Below, piece by piece: positions 15,447-23,935 of a stretch of 42,377 nucleotides of DNA. Made by a program: the position numbers and the translations under genes. This DNA comes from Bacteroidales bacterium. GTDB taxonomy: Bacteria > Bacteroidota > Bacteroidia > Bacteroidales > VadinHA17. Numbering within the stretch: the stretch's first letter is position 1; every line of letters starts with the position of its first letter. The notes under the pieces were generated by a model. That model was not told where the DNA came from and ran no database searches. It was given only the letters and a program-made list of their open reading frames with translations. Location of the stretch: contig JANYJP010000001.1 in assembly GCA_025358455.1 (NCBI GenBank), positions 1 to 42,377 on the forward strand, given 5' to 3'.

Positions 15447-16208
15447 TCAGATAATTCTTCTTATTGTACGTAATTTGTGCGAATATTCCTTAATCTCTGC
15501 TTTGAAGATACCCTGATGATCAATTGAGTCAATCCTGACCCTTCCTGAACAATGAATTACAAGGCCTTTCGAAAATATCATTCCAACATGTGATATTTTG
15601 CCTCTGTCGTTGTCAAAAAAAACCAGATCTCCGGGAATAGTTTCATCAATAAAATCAATGCTTTTGCCGGCTTCAGCCTGCTGCCAGCTATCGCGCGGAA
15701 TTGCAATGTGATGAATTTTATAAACTAACTGGGTGAAACCTGAACAATCGAGGCCAGAAGGTAATCGCCCACCCCATAAATAGGGACTATTAATGAATTT
15801 CATTGCGATGTCAGAAAGAGTGTCATTGCTCTCAGTGTAATTTTTGCTGAATTCATCCGGGGTCGTATACTTATTTGTACCAACCAAAAAAAATTTACTT
15901 TCAAAATCCGGATTAAATATTTCACAACCCGCTTCGAGAACCATTTTAGTTTTGTCATCTTTATAGCAGAGCAGTGCTTTGTTTAGCACATATCCACCAG
16001 AGTTACCGTAATACGGAGATTGCTGCAGATGATTGTAATCAATCCATCCCATGTATTTGTCAAATAAGGTCTCTATTTTTAACCAGGTACCCAATTTGTC
16101 TGCCACAGTATATTTTTCACCAAAAAGCAACTGACTAAGCATTTCCGATTTATGAGAGGGACCAGATCGCAACGGAACAAAAACATTCTCACATATATAA
16201 CTTTCCAT
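15447..16208 (-). CDS. NlpC/P60 (C40) peptidase with N-terminal SH3b domain
   Basis: A 253-residue peptidase of the gamma-D-glutamyl-diamino-acid endopeptidase type (like YkfC or dipeptidyl-peptidase VI). The N-terminal SH3b-like part (about 1-60) has 'VFVPLRSGPSHKSEMLSQLLFGEKYTV' and 'TWLKIETLFDKYMGWIDYNHL'. The catalytic domain begins with 'FINSPYLWGGRLPSGLDCSGFTQ': nucleophile Cys155, then His207 in ISHVGMIF and His219 in VIHCSG. There is no signal peptide, so it probably acts in the cytoplasm on imported cell-wall peptides, as expected for recycling rather than wall cutting. A TAATTTTG element lies upstream. Confidence 0.88.
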   Translation of the reverse strand: MESYICENVFVPLRSGPSHKSEMLSQLLFGEKYTVADKLGTWLKIETLFDKYMGWIDYNHLQQSPYYGNSGGYVLNKALLCYKDDKTKMVLEAGCEIFNPDFESKFFLVGTNKYTTPDEFSKNYTESNDTLSDIAMKFINSPYLWGGRLPSGLDCSGFTQLVYKIHHIAIPRDSWQQAEAGKSIDFIDETIPGDLVFFDNDRGKISHVGMIFSKGLVIHCSGRVRIDSIDHQGIFKAEIKEYSHKLRTIRRII

Positions 16209-16224
16209 CAGTAGTATTTTTTTT

Positions 16225-16232
16225 CAAAATTA
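16225..16232 (-). promoter_or_regulatory. -7 element of the NlpC/P60 gene
   Basis: TAATTTTG on the minus strand fits TAnnTTTG and lies 16 nt before the start codon. No clear -33 box. Confidence 0.4.
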
Positions 16233-16334
16233 GTAAATATTGCGGTTACTGTTTTAAGTTTTCTCAGTGGTTCTAAAAGTTCACTTCAGGGGAGTTAATG
16301 TAAAATTAAACAGAATTATCGCAATCAGAAATTG

Positions 16335-16973
16335 TTATCGCAGATCGATAACCTCAACCCCTTTATATTTAGCGGATTGATATGTAAAAGTATCATTGGA
16401 TATTTTTTGTTTCAGATCATAATCCAGAACATAAAGAGTAACCATAATTCCATCTTTTTTCTTGTATTCCAGGCTTTTGAGATTCATTACCTGTTTGCCA
16501 ATGGAGATGCGTACTCTCACGATGTCGTTTTTTATATCTTCAGGATAAAGATCAATGATATAGGAATCTGTATTCTGTTCAATGATTCTGCATTTATATC
16601 CGCTTTTGTACATTGAGAAAATTAAAGATGGACGATTCTGAAAGGAATTATCCTTTTTGTCAGCTTTGTTAATTGTAACCTCTTTTTCGGCTGGAAGATA
16701 GCTCCATGATACGTCTCCATTAAACCATATGATATTATCGGGAAGATCTATCCTGTATTTATCCTTGCTTAAAATGACTGATCCTTTAAGAGTATCGTTG
16801 GTTTTTTCTACCTGGTTAATTGTTACAAGATTGAATTTCATTGAAACCGAAGGGGCGGCTGTTGCGTTTGCTGAGAACTTATCAAGTATTTTAATCGCGT
16901 CTTTATCAGACTGCCCTGATGCATTCAGTGTAATAAAAAGAAGTAACGAAAAAGAAAGAATGGATGTCTTCAT
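16335..16973 (-). CDS. lolA: LolA-like outer-membrane lipoprotein carrier
   Basis: A 212-residue periplasmic protein with signal peptide MKTSILSFSLLLFITLNASGQ. The body is an unclosed beta-barrel pattern typical of LolA: 'MKFNLVTINQVEKTNDTLKGSVILSKDKYRIDLPDNIIWFNGDVSWSYLPAEKEVTI' (described in parts), then the helical lid and 'RVRISIGKQVMNLKSLEYKKKDG'. It carries lipoproteins across the periplasm. It follows ftsK by 10 bases on the same strand, the usual Bacteroidota arrangement, so the two are co-transcribed. Bacteroidota LolA sequences are divergent, so family identity rests on pattern and synteny. Confidence 0.82.
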   Translation of the reverse strand: MKTSILSFSLLLFITLNASGQSDKDAIKILDKFSANATAAPSVSMKFNLVTINQVEKTNDTLKGSVILSKDKYRIDLPDNIIWFNGDVSWSYLPAEKEVTINKADKKDNSFQNRPSLIFSMYKSGYKCRIIEQNTDSYIIDLYPEDIKNDIVRVRISIGKQVMNLKSLEYKKKDGIMVTLYVLDYDLKQKISNDTFTYQSAKYKGVEVIDLR

Positions 16974-16983
16974 TATTATAGCT

Positions 16984-19437
16984 TTACTCCAGACGCTTCA
17001 AAATCTGTTCCAAAGCAATAAAGTCGGAACAAAGAACTTCTCTTGCCTTGCTTCCTTCGAACTGACCAACTACTCCGGCAGCCTCCAGCTGGTCAATTAT
17101 ACGTCCGGCCCTGTTATATCCGATTGATAGTTTTCTCTGGATTAATGATGTTGAACCCTGCTGATGTTGTACAACAAGTTTTGCAGCCTCTTCAAACATT
17201 GGGTCCCTCTTGCGAAGGTCCACTTCTGCAACACCAGATTCACTGTCGTCAACATATTCAGGAAGATGCATAGCGTCGGCATAGCCCTTTTGTGAACCGA
17301 TGAAGTCAGTAAGTTCTTCAATTTCGGGGGTATCGATAAAAGCACACTGTACTCTAACCGGTTCATTTCCTGAGGATACCAGCATATCTCCGCGACCGAC
17401 CAGCCTGTCGGCACCTGTTGCATCAAGAATGGTCCTTGAATCGATTGATGAAAATACCCGGAATGCAATTCGTGTTGGAAAGTTTGCTTTAATAAATCCG
17501 GTAATGATGTTTGCAGAAGGTCTTTGAGTTGATATTATAAGATGTATCCCAATAGCCCTTGCAAGCTGTGCAAGTCTCCCGATCGGTCCTTCAATTTCCC
17601 TGCCGGCCGTCATAATAAGGTCGGCAAACTCATCAATGATCAGAACAATATAGGGTAAGTATTTATGGCCTTTTTCCGGACTCAGCTTTCTTGAAACGAA
17701 TTTCTCATTATACTCTTTTATATTTCGGGACTGGGCGGCTTTAAGCAATTCAAGCCGGTTGTCCATTTCGATGCATAATGAGTTCAGTGTCTTAATAACT
17801 TTTTGAGTATCAGTTATTATAGCATCCTCTTCGTCTGGTAGTTTAGCAAGAAAATGCCTTTCAATTTTCACATAAAGCGGTAATTCGACCCGCTTGGGAT
17901 CGATAAGAACAAATTTAACTTCGGCAGGATGTTTCTTATATAGTATAGATGTAATGATCGCATTTATACCGACAGATTTTCCCTGGCCTGTTGCACCTGC
18001 AACAAGAAGGTGGGGCATTTTGGTTAGATCGACAATATAAGGTTCATTTGTTATGGTTCTGCCCAGTGCAAGAGCAATATCAAATTTCGATTCCTGAAAT
18101 GCCTTAGATGTTATAAGTGAACGCATGGAGACCATTTCAGGTTTCTTATTAGGTACTTCAATACCGACTGTTCCTCTCCCTGGAATAGGGGCGATTATTC
18201 TGATGCCCAGCGCAGACAGGTTTAGGGCAATATCATCTTCCAGAGATTTTATCCTGGCAAGTCTGACCCCTCTTTCAGGTACTATCTCATACAGAGTAAC
18301 TGTTGGCCCTACGGTAGCGGAAATGCTTTTTATTGCAATTTTATGGTCGCCAAGTGTTTTAATAATATTTTCCTTATTCTCAAACACCTCATTATTATCA
18401 AACGCGCTTTCTGATTTATGTTCCTTCAGAATTGAAACAGGCGGGAACTTATACCGGGAAAGGTCAAGCCGGGGATCATAATTTTCCATTTTTTTCTCGA
18501 CCTCCTGTTCTGACAGATGATCACCAGCATCAGGCCTGTTTATGTTTATCGGAACGCCATCTTCAGATGGCACTATTCGATTCTGACTGTCAAAATCATG
18601 TATTATTGAACCTTTTGGTATTACTCCAGTAATTTCTTCATCAATATCTTCAGGTTCAGGGTTGATGTTGGTGTTTTTGACTATAAATTCCACCTTTTTC
18701 TTATCTTCATAAGGCTGCTCATCAGTAGGCTCCTCAACATCCAGTTCAGCTTCAGAATCAGCTCCGGTTCCTCCTCCTGCTACTATATCACCGGTATCGG
18801 TGGTTTTTTTAATCTTCGTGAAAGCAGGCAATCTCATTCCGAAAGAAGAAGGCTTTACCCTCAGTGCGAAAACTAGGTATGATATTGTCAGGAATGCAAG
18901 AATAACACCGGTTCCTATCATCCCCATGAAAGCATTCGACCATCTTGTTACCAGGTATCCCTGTGCGCCACCCGGACCACTTATAAGATATCCTTTTGCC
19001 TGACCAAAAACGAAACTAAGAATGAGCGATAGTAATATAGTTGCAAATGTGAATTTTGCAATGAGGCTTAAAGGCCTGATCTTTGGAAAATTAAGAAGGT
19101 ACAAACCAATGGAACCAAAGATAAGTGGAATGAAAAACGCACCATAACCAAATCCATATCCTATAATCAGATTGGCAAGAAAGTGTCCGCTTTTACCTGA
19201 CCAGTTCTTAACTACAACATCTGCATTGGAGACTATTTCAGAGGCGGGAAGACTCTGATCTGTTTTCCACCAGAAAAGGTATGCTATGCATGCAATCAGG
19301 AGATATAATGCAAAACCTGCTATAAGTATACCAAAGACAAATTTTATCCTCTCGTCAGTCAGGAAGGATTTGGATTTTTTAGAATCTTTTGCAGTTTTAG
19401 CACTCTTATTACCAATCTCTTCCTTCTCTTTACTCAT
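16984..19437 (-). CDS. ftsK: DNA translocase FtsK
   Basis: An 817-residue septal DNA pump. An N-terminal membrane domain with about four spans (residues 30-195) is followed by a short acidic linker and the motor: 'SATVGPTVTLYEIVPERGVR' alpha domain, Walker A GATGQGKS at about 481-488, Walker B YIVLIIDEFADLI, and 'IISTQRPSANIITGFIKANFPTRIAFRV'. The last 65 residues are the winged-helix gamma domain (STSLIQRKLSIGYNRAGRI) that reads KOPS-type sites. ATG 19437 is chosen; an upstream TTG would add eight residues of no known value. Linker is short compared with E. coli, as in other Bacteroidota. It heads an operon with lolA. Confidence 0.96.
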   Translation of the reverse strand: MSKEKEEIGNKSAKTAKDSKKSKSFLTDERIKFVFGILIAGFALYLLIACIAYLFWWKTDQSLPASEIVSNADVVVKNWSGKSGHFLANLIIGYGFGYGAFFIPLIFGSIGLYLLNFPKIRPLSLIAKFTFATILLSLILSFVFGQAKGYLISGPGGAQGYLVTRWSNAFMGMIGTGVILAFLTISYLVFALRVKPSSFGMRLPAFTKIKKTTDTGDIVAGGGTGADSEAELDVEEPTDEQPYEDKKKVEFIVKNTNINPEPEDIDEEITGVIPKGSIIHDFDSQNRIVPSEDGVPININRPDAGDHLSEQEVEKKMENYDPRLDLSRYKFPPVSILKEHKSESAFDNNEVFENKENIIKTLGDHKIAIKSISATVGPTVTLYEIVPERGVRLARIKSLEDDIALNLSALGIRIIAPIPGRGTVGIEVPNKKPEMVSMRSLITSKAFQESKFDIALALGRTITNEPYIVDLTKMPHLLVAGATGQGKSVGINAIITSILYKKHPAEVKFVLIDPKRVELPLYVKIERHFLAKLPDEEDAIITDTQKVIKTLNSLCIEMDNRLELLKAAQSRNIKEYNEKFVSRKLSPEKGHKYLPYIVLIIDEFADLIMTAGREIEGPIGRLAQLARAIGIHLIISTQRPSANIITGFIKANFPTRIAFRVFSSIDSRTILDATGADRLVGRGDMLVSSGNEPVRVQCAFIDTPEIEELTDFIGSQKGYADAMHLPEYVDDSESGVAEVDLRKRDPMFEEAAKLVVQHQQGSTSLIQRKLSIGYNRAGRIIDQLEAAGVVGQFEGSKAREVLCSDFIALEQILKRLE

Positions 19438-19484
19438 TTCTGCCTTTAATTTTATCTGCAAAATATCGTTTTTTTAACGCAACC

Positions 19485-19492
19485 CAAAGGTA
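19485..19492 (-). promoter_or_regulatory. -7 element of ftsK-lolA
   Basis: TACCTTTG on the minus strand fits TAnnTTTG, 47 nt before the ftsK ATG. The -33 region has no strong TTTG. Confidence 0.4.
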
Positions 19493-19634
19493 ATATTTTT
19501 TAATTATAAGGTTTTGGGCAACGGACTACCGGCGATAGGAAAAAAATAATTAGATGGGTTGAGTTAATCTGTTGTATTTCAATACTTAAGATCCAAAGCC
19601 CTATAACTTTTGCCTGAAGACTGATACCTGAAGC

Positions 19635-20318
19635 CTATAGGTTTATCATCTGATTAATAAACTTGTCGATATTCTCCCTTGAGACTCTTTCATATTTTTC
19701 TCTTCTTTCAAAAGTTTCATCAGGAATCTCTTTTTTATAAACTGTTTCAGCATTGAAATCAAGTTCCATTGGTCCCATTAAAAAGAAAAAGCTCATTAGT
19801 ATGCCATCAATCTGATTGAACGGGGTGGATGCATTTGGATTTTTTACTTTGATTTCGTTCGTATACCAGATGTTATAAATCTTATTTCTGTCAGAAGGAA
19901 ATGTAACTTCTGCATTCTTACAATTGAAATCACAAATAACTGATGTTTTTGATGTCTTTTTTATAATCATACCAGCCATGGCATCAAAACCAGGAAACAT
20001 TTCCCCTGATTCAGCTGCGTAATAATATTTCTTTGTGAAGAAACTGAAGTATGTGTCAAAAATGTGCTTCTCCGGATTAGCCAGATTCAGGATACCTGAT
20101 TTGCCGAATCCTAACATCTCAAAAAGAATCTTATCTTTCTTAAATGACACAATAAGATTTTGAGGCAGAACTTCTTTGGGCATGCCACCGAAATTACCTA
20201 TATAATCTATATTGTAATGGATTTCACCCTGATCGAGATATTTGCCTCCCCTTTCTTTACAGGAGTATCCCGTCATTGCCAGAAGTACCACAATGATCAA
20301 TACATAGCTGATTCTCAC
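19635..20318 (-). CDS. Hypothetical lipoprotein
   Basis: A 227-residue exported protein I do not recognise. It starts at GTG; the signal peptide ISYVLIIVVLLAMTGYSC is followed by Lys-Glu, and the Cys could be lipidated although Tyr at -2 makes an imperfect lipobox. The mature part opens 'YLDQGEIHYNIDYIGNFGG' and has alternating strands of the LolA/LolB or DUF4412-like kind ('NLIVSFKKDKILFEMLGFGKSGILNL', 'YNIWYTNEIKVKN'), which suggests a periplasmic beta-sheet domain that binds lipids or proteins. The C-terminal 40 residues are charged and helical. It stands alone between ftsK and the divergent carbamate kinase. Function unknown. Confidence 0.65.
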   Translation of the reverse strand: MRISYVLIIVVLLAMTGYSCKERGGKYLDQGEIHYNIDYIGNFGGMPKEVLPQNLIVSFKKDKILFEMLGFGKSGILNLANPEKHIFDTYFSFFTKKYYYAAESGEMFPGFDAMAGMIIKKTSKTSVICDFNCKNAEVTFPSDRNKIYNIWYTNEIKVKNPNASTPFNQIDGILMSFFFLMGPMELDFNAETVYKKEIPDETFERREKYERVSRENIDKFINQMINL

Positions 20319-20480
20319 GTATATTGTATTATTATGAACTATGTAAAAGTAACATTTTTTTTTAATTTTGATTCCTTCTGATAAGATTTGTGCGATGTGA
20401 CTGAGGGGAAATGTTATAAAACAGGAATGTTTCTACTCTCAATTCCTAAATCGCAGTAGTTTTAATTCTTTGGATTTTGG

Positions 20481-20488
20481 TAGCTTTG
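20481..20488 (+). promoter_or_regulatory. Possible -7 element of the carbamate kinase gene
   Basis: TAGCTTTG fits TAnnTTTG. It would give a leader of about 75 nt before ATG 20571. The 250-base divergent spacer around it (20319-20570) shows no RNA gene or other structure I can support. Confidence 0.35.
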
Positions 20489-20570
20489 TGATCTTTGAAA
20501 GTTAATTAATCAGGTTTTCTGACATTGAAAAATTAAATTCAGGTTATCTATAGTCATTCAGTAACTTAAA

Positions 20571-21539
20571 ATGAAAAAAAGACTTGCAGTTGTTGCTTTG
20601 GGAGGCAATGCATTATTAAGAGGCGATCAGATTGGTACAATTGATGAGCAGGAACAAAATACAACCGAAACTCTGGAAAATCTTGTTTTCCTGATCAGGG
20701 AAGGATATGATATTGTTATCACTCATGGGAATGGTCCTCAGGTGGGCAATATTCTTATGCGGAATGATGCCGGTGAACAATTGTATAAAATTGCTCAGAT
20801 GCCAATTGATATTTGTGTGGCTGACTCACAGGGAGGAATTGGTTATATGATTGAGAGGATGTTCAGGAATGTACTTAACAAACATGGTATTGATAAAAAC
20901 GTTATCTGTATAGTTACCCAGGTTCTGGTTGATAAAAATGATCCTGCCTTCAGTGATCCTCAAAAAAGAGTTGGTAAAATATATTCTAAGGAACAAGCCG
21001 ATGATCTTGCTTCAAAAAAAGGATGGATATTCAGAGAGGAAGTAAAGATACAGGGAGGTTACCGAAGAGTAGTCCCGTCGCCGGTCCCTGTTGGTGTTAT
21101 CAATGAATCTATTATCAGCGATCTGGCCAGAAAAGGAAATATTGTGATTGCAGCCGGTGGAGGAGGTGTGCCGGTTTATATTGATGAAAAGAAAGATGTC
21201 AGACCTGCAGAGGCGGTTATTGACAAGGATATGGCCTCGTCTCTGCTGGCAACCCAGATAGGTGCAGATGAATTCTATATTCTTACCGATGTTCCGTATG
21301 TATATATTAATTATAAACAGCCTGATCAGCAGATAAGGGAATTTCTGAATTATGAGGATACTTTGAAATACCTGAACGAAGGACAATTTACAAAAGGAAG
21401 TATGGCACCAAAAATTGAGGCCTGCCTTAATTTTATTAAACTCGGCGGAAGTAAAAGTGTTATCACTGAGGCTTTTAAACTGGCTGATAAGAAATATGGT
21501 TCAAAAATAACTATGGAATATGAGGATGACCGGAGGTAG
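20571..21539 (+). CDS. arcC: Carbamate kinase
   Basis: A 322-residue kinase that makes ATP from carbamoyl phosphate in citrulline/arginine fermentation. Seen: 'VVALGGNALLRG' phosphate-binding start, 'DIVITHGNGPQVGNILMRND', 'PIDICVADSQGGIGYMI', 'VPSPVPVGVI', 'GGGGVPVY' with the nearby 'AVIDKDMASSLLATQI', and 'FTKGSMAPKIEACLNFI'. These are the full set of conserved blocks in the amino-acid kinase family. The next gene encodes ornithine carbamoyltransferase, its natural partner, with 117 bases and its own promoter in between. No arginine deiminase gene is present here. Confidence 0.95.
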   Translation: MKKRLAVVALGGNALLRGDQIGTIDEQEQNTTETLENLVFLIREGYDIVITHGNGPQVGNILMRNDAGEQLYKIAQMPIDICVADSQGGIGYMIERMFRNVLNKHGIDKNVICIVTQVLVDKNDPAFSDPQKRVGKIYSKEQADDLASKKGWIFREEVKIQGGYRRVVPSPVPVGVINESIISDLARKGNIVIAAGGGGVPVYIDEKKDVRPAEAVIDKDMASSLLATQIGADEFYILTDVPYVYINYKQPDQQIREFLNYEDTLKYLNEGQFTKGSMAPKIEACLNFIKLGGSKSVITEAFKLADKKYGSKITMEYEDDRR

Positions 21540-21626
21540 ATAAGAGCTATGCGACATGCAGAATTAATTTAATCATTTCCTGTTTCCTATTTCGACTTTA
21601 CTGTTGTCTTTTAATTTAAGTCTTTT

Positions 21627-21646
21627 TACTTTTGTCTTTTATCTTT
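21627..21646 (+). repeat. 20-nt pyrimidine-rich leader repeat, copy 2, with -7 element
   Basis: TACTTTTGTCTTTTATCTTT, one base different from the copy at 972-991. Its first eight bases, TACTTTTG, are a perfect TAnnTTTG -7 box, and GTTG ending at 21606 lies 20 nt upstream in the -33 place. It ends 10 nt before the ornithine carbamoyltransferase start, so it is probably the promoter and leader of that gene. Confidence 0.5.
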
Positions 21647-21656
21647 AAATCCAAAT

Positions 21657-22661
21657 ATGATGTCACAAAACCTTCACAACCGTAATTTTCTCAAGTTACT
21701 TGATTTTACACCTGAAGAAATAAAATATCTTCTTGATCTTTCTGCGAAGCTGAAGGAAGAAAAATATAAAGGCACTGAAATACAGCATCTTAAAGGGAAA
21801 AATATTGCGCTTATTTTTGAAAAAGCATCAACGCGCACAAGGTGTGCTTTTGAGGTTGCGGCTTACGACCAGGGAGCACATGTCACTTACCTTGGACCGA
21901 CAGGATCACAGATTGGCCAAAAAGAGTCAATGAAAGATACAGCAAGGGTTCTCGGCGGTATGTATGATGGTATTGAATATCGCGGTTATGGGCAGAATAT
22001 TGTTGAAGAACTTGCCCGGTATGCAGGAGTGCCAGTTTGGAACGGACTTACCAATGAGTTTCATCCGACTCAGATACTGGCCGATTTTCTGACAATGATC
22101 GAACACTCTGACAAACCCCTGAATAAAATGGTATTCTGCTATCTGGGCGATGCCCGTTATAATATGGGTAATTCTCTGATGGTCGGTTCAGCCAAGATGG
22201 GAATAGATTTCAGAATAGCTGCCCCTAAAGCGTATCAGCCTGCAGACGAGCTTGTTGCAACATGCCGGGCAATTGCAAAGGAGACTGGCGCTAAGATAAC
22301 TATTACAGATAATGTTGATTCAGCTGTTAAAGGCGCTGATTTTCTGTATACTGATGTCTGGGTTTCAATGGGAGAACCTGATTCGGTTTGGGAGGAAAGA
22401 ATCAAGCTGTTAAAACCATTCCAGGTAAATAAGGAGGTTATTGAAAAGACAGGAAATCCCAAGGTGAAATTTTTGCACTGTTTACCTGCATTTCATAACA
22501 GGGAAACAAAGACAGGTGAAGACATTTTCCGGAAATTTGGCCTCAATGGGATGGAAGTAACTGATGATGTATTTGAATCGGACTATTCATTAGTTTTTGA
22601 TGAAGCAGAGAACCGGTTGCACACTATTAAGGCAGTAATGGTAGCGACGCTGGGAAAATAA
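21657..22661 (+). CDS. Ornithine carbamoyltransferase (catabolic type likely)
   Basis: A 334-residue transferase that interconverts ornithine plus carbamoyl phosphate and citrulline. Carbamoyl-phosphate site STRTR at residues 58-62, '[25 protein letters not shown]', '[11 protein letters not shown]' with the conserved His-Pro-Thr-Gln, and HCLPAFH with the catalytic Cys and ornithine-binding residues. It is a true OTCase rather than the acetyl- or succinylornithine enzyme seen in some Bacteroidota, because the HCLP and SxxK-loop segments match the E. coli ArgF/ArcB pattern. Next to carbamate kinase it would run toward ornithine and ATP. It could still serve synthesis (argF); hence no symbol. 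Confidence 0.92.
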   Translation: MMSQNLHNRNFLKLLDFTPEEIKYLLDLSAKLKEEKYKGTEIQHLKGKNIALIFEKASTRTRCAFEVAAYDQGAHVTYLGPTGSQIGQKESMKDTARVLGGMYDGIEYRGYGQNIVEELARYAGVPVWNGLTNEFHPTQILADFLTMIEHSDKPLNKMVFCYLGDARYNMGNSLMVGSAKMGIDFRIAAPKAYQPADELVATCRAIAKETGAKITITDNVDSAVKGADFLYTDVWVSMGEPDSVWEERIKLLKPFQVNKEVIEKTGNPKVKFLHCLPAFHNRETKTGEDIFRKFGLNGMEVTDDVFESDYSLVFDEAENRLHTIKAVMVATLGK

Positions 22662-22746
22662 AAGACTGACTGCTCACGACTGATGACACTAGGCTAAAAA
22701 TTTGTATTAGATTATAACTTGCAACGTGCCTCGGGTGCCCTTCGCC

Positions 22747-23226
22747 CTAAGATATCCATTCTTTAAAAAAGTAGAATGTCATTATAAAGGATGCTGCAAG
22801 TTTTAGACCAATGCCGGTAAGAAAACCAAGCAGGCTTCCAAATCCGGCTTTTAATGCATAATTTATATCATCTTTAAAGAGCATCTCCCCAACAAAAGCA
22901 CCAATCAATGGTCCTAAAATTATACCCAAAGGACCAAGGAAAAGCCCAATTATCAAGCCGACAGTGGCACCTCTTGTCCCGTATTTTGAACCGCCTAATT
23001 GACGGGTTCCCCAAACAGGTACAATATAGTCCATGATTGTTACTACCACTGTAATGACACCCATAGTGATTAAGGTGGGAGTTGAAAAATGACCAAACCG
23101 GGAGATGTGAAGCAGAATTAATCCGAGAAAACTAAAGGGAGGTCCTGGCAAAACAGGAACCAGACAACCGATTATTCCCACGATCATTAGAAGTATTCCT
23201 AATATAAGGAGTATATAATCAGACAT
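22747..23226 (-). CDS. DUF456 family membrane protein
   Basis: A 159-residue membrane protein with about four spans. The opening 'LLILGILLMIVGIIGCLVPVLPGPPFSFLGLILLH' is the DUF456 signature (GxxGxxxPxLPGxP), then 'VTIMDYIVPVWGTRQLGGSKYGTRGATVGLIIGLFLGPLGIILGPLIGAFVGE', a glycine-zipper hairpin with the conserved GGSK..GxxGxxxG. A further glycine-rich span ends the protein. Function is unknown in the family. It is downstream of, and probably co-transcribed with, the DUF3276 gene (gap 41 bases). Confidence 0.85.
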   Translation of the reverse strand: MSDYILLILGILLMIVGIIGCLVPVLPGPPFSFLGLILLHISRFGHFSTPTLITMGVITVVVTIMDYIVPVWGTRQLGGSKYGTRGATVGLIIGLFLGPLGIILGPLIGAFVGEMLFKDDINYALKAGFGSLLGFLTGIGLKLAASFIMTFYFFKEWIS

Positions 23227-23267
23227 TTAGAATTAAAAAAGAAAAATGAAAATTTAAAAAAGATTTT

Positions 23268-23669
23268 CTACTTCTTGCCCAGATCTTCAAACTCAAGGTT
23301 TGTAAACTCTTCAGTAGAGTGGATGCTTTTTTCATCTTTTACGTCAATCTCAACACTGGGATTGGGAATTATAAAATCATCATTGCAATTATCTATATAT
23401 GTAACGGCATCTTTTAATCCGGCCGAAAATTTTTCAAAATCTTCCTTATATAGGAAAATCTTATGTTTCTCGTAAAATACCTTCCCTTCTTTGCCTAAAC
23501 GTTTCTTACTTTCAGTAATGGTTAGATAATAATCATCCTTACGGGTAGCTTTAACATCAAAAAAGTAGGTTCTTTTCCCAGCACGTACTACCTTGGTGAA
23601 AATTTCTTCCTTAACTATTTTTTCCTCATGCCCGTTTATGACTTCTTTAATTCCGGCTTCTTCTTCCAT
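23268..23669 (-). CDS. DUF3276 / PUR family nucleic-acid-binding protein
   Basis: A 133-residue protein of the Bacteroidota PUR-alpha-like family. The core 'EEIFTKVVRAGKRTYFFDVKATRKDDYYLTITESKKR' followed by 'KHKIFLYKEDFEKFSAGLKDAVTYI' gives the beta-beta-beta-beta-alpha PUR repeat that binds single-stranded DNA or RNA. N- and C-terminal tails are acidic and look disordered. A probable regulator or RNA chaperone; the target is unknown. A TACATTTG element stands upstream, divergent from nusB. Confidence 0.85.
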   Translation of the reverse strand: MEEEAGIKEVINGHEEKIVKEEIFTKVVRAGKRTYFFDVKATRKDDYYLTITESKKRLGKEGKVFYEKHKIFLYKEDFEKFSAGLKDAVTYIDNCNDDFIIPNPSVEIDVKDEKSIHSTEEFTNLEFEDLGKK

Positions 23670-23708
23670 TTCTAAGGCAATTAATGTTAGGGTTTTGTTT
23701 TATATTGT

Positions 23709-23716
23709 CAAATGTA
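23709..23716 (-). promoter_or_regulatory. -7 element of the DUF3276 gene
   Basis: TACATTTG on the minus strand fits TAnnTTTG, 40 nt before the start; GTTTTA about 20 nt upstream could be a -33 box. Confidence 0.42.
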
Positions 23717-23879
23717 ACAATTATTTTAACAAATTAAAACGGAGCTAATTAATTCTACATAATAGTTTGTAAGATAACTGATTGTGTTCTGAATACTGTA
23801 TTGATTTGAATGTCAGTAATTTACGTACCTAATAGATTTCCTTACAGTTAACGGAATAATCTAAATAATGCTTAGTTGT

Positions 23880-23909
23880 TTTGAGGGTACGGGAAAAAGA
23901 GTATTTTTG
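23880..23909 (+). promoter_or_regulatory. Promoter of the nusB operon (TTTG ... TATTTTTG)
   Basis: TTTG at 23880-23883 and TATTTTTG at 23902-23909, spaced by 18 nt, match both halves of the Bacteroidota primary promoter. It ends 26 nt before ATG 23936. This is the best promoter in the window. Confidence 0.65.
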
Positions 23910-23935
23910 CAGCGGAAATTTGAGGTTCTTAATAA

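Noticed and set aside
20319-20570. Possible small RNA or tRNA in the divergent spacer before arcC
   Set aside because: No cloverleaf, strong hairpin plus T-run or known RNA motif could be found by reading.
23670-23935. Regulatory RNA in the nusB upstream region
   Set aside because: Apart from the two promoter elements the sequence is AT-rich and unstructured.
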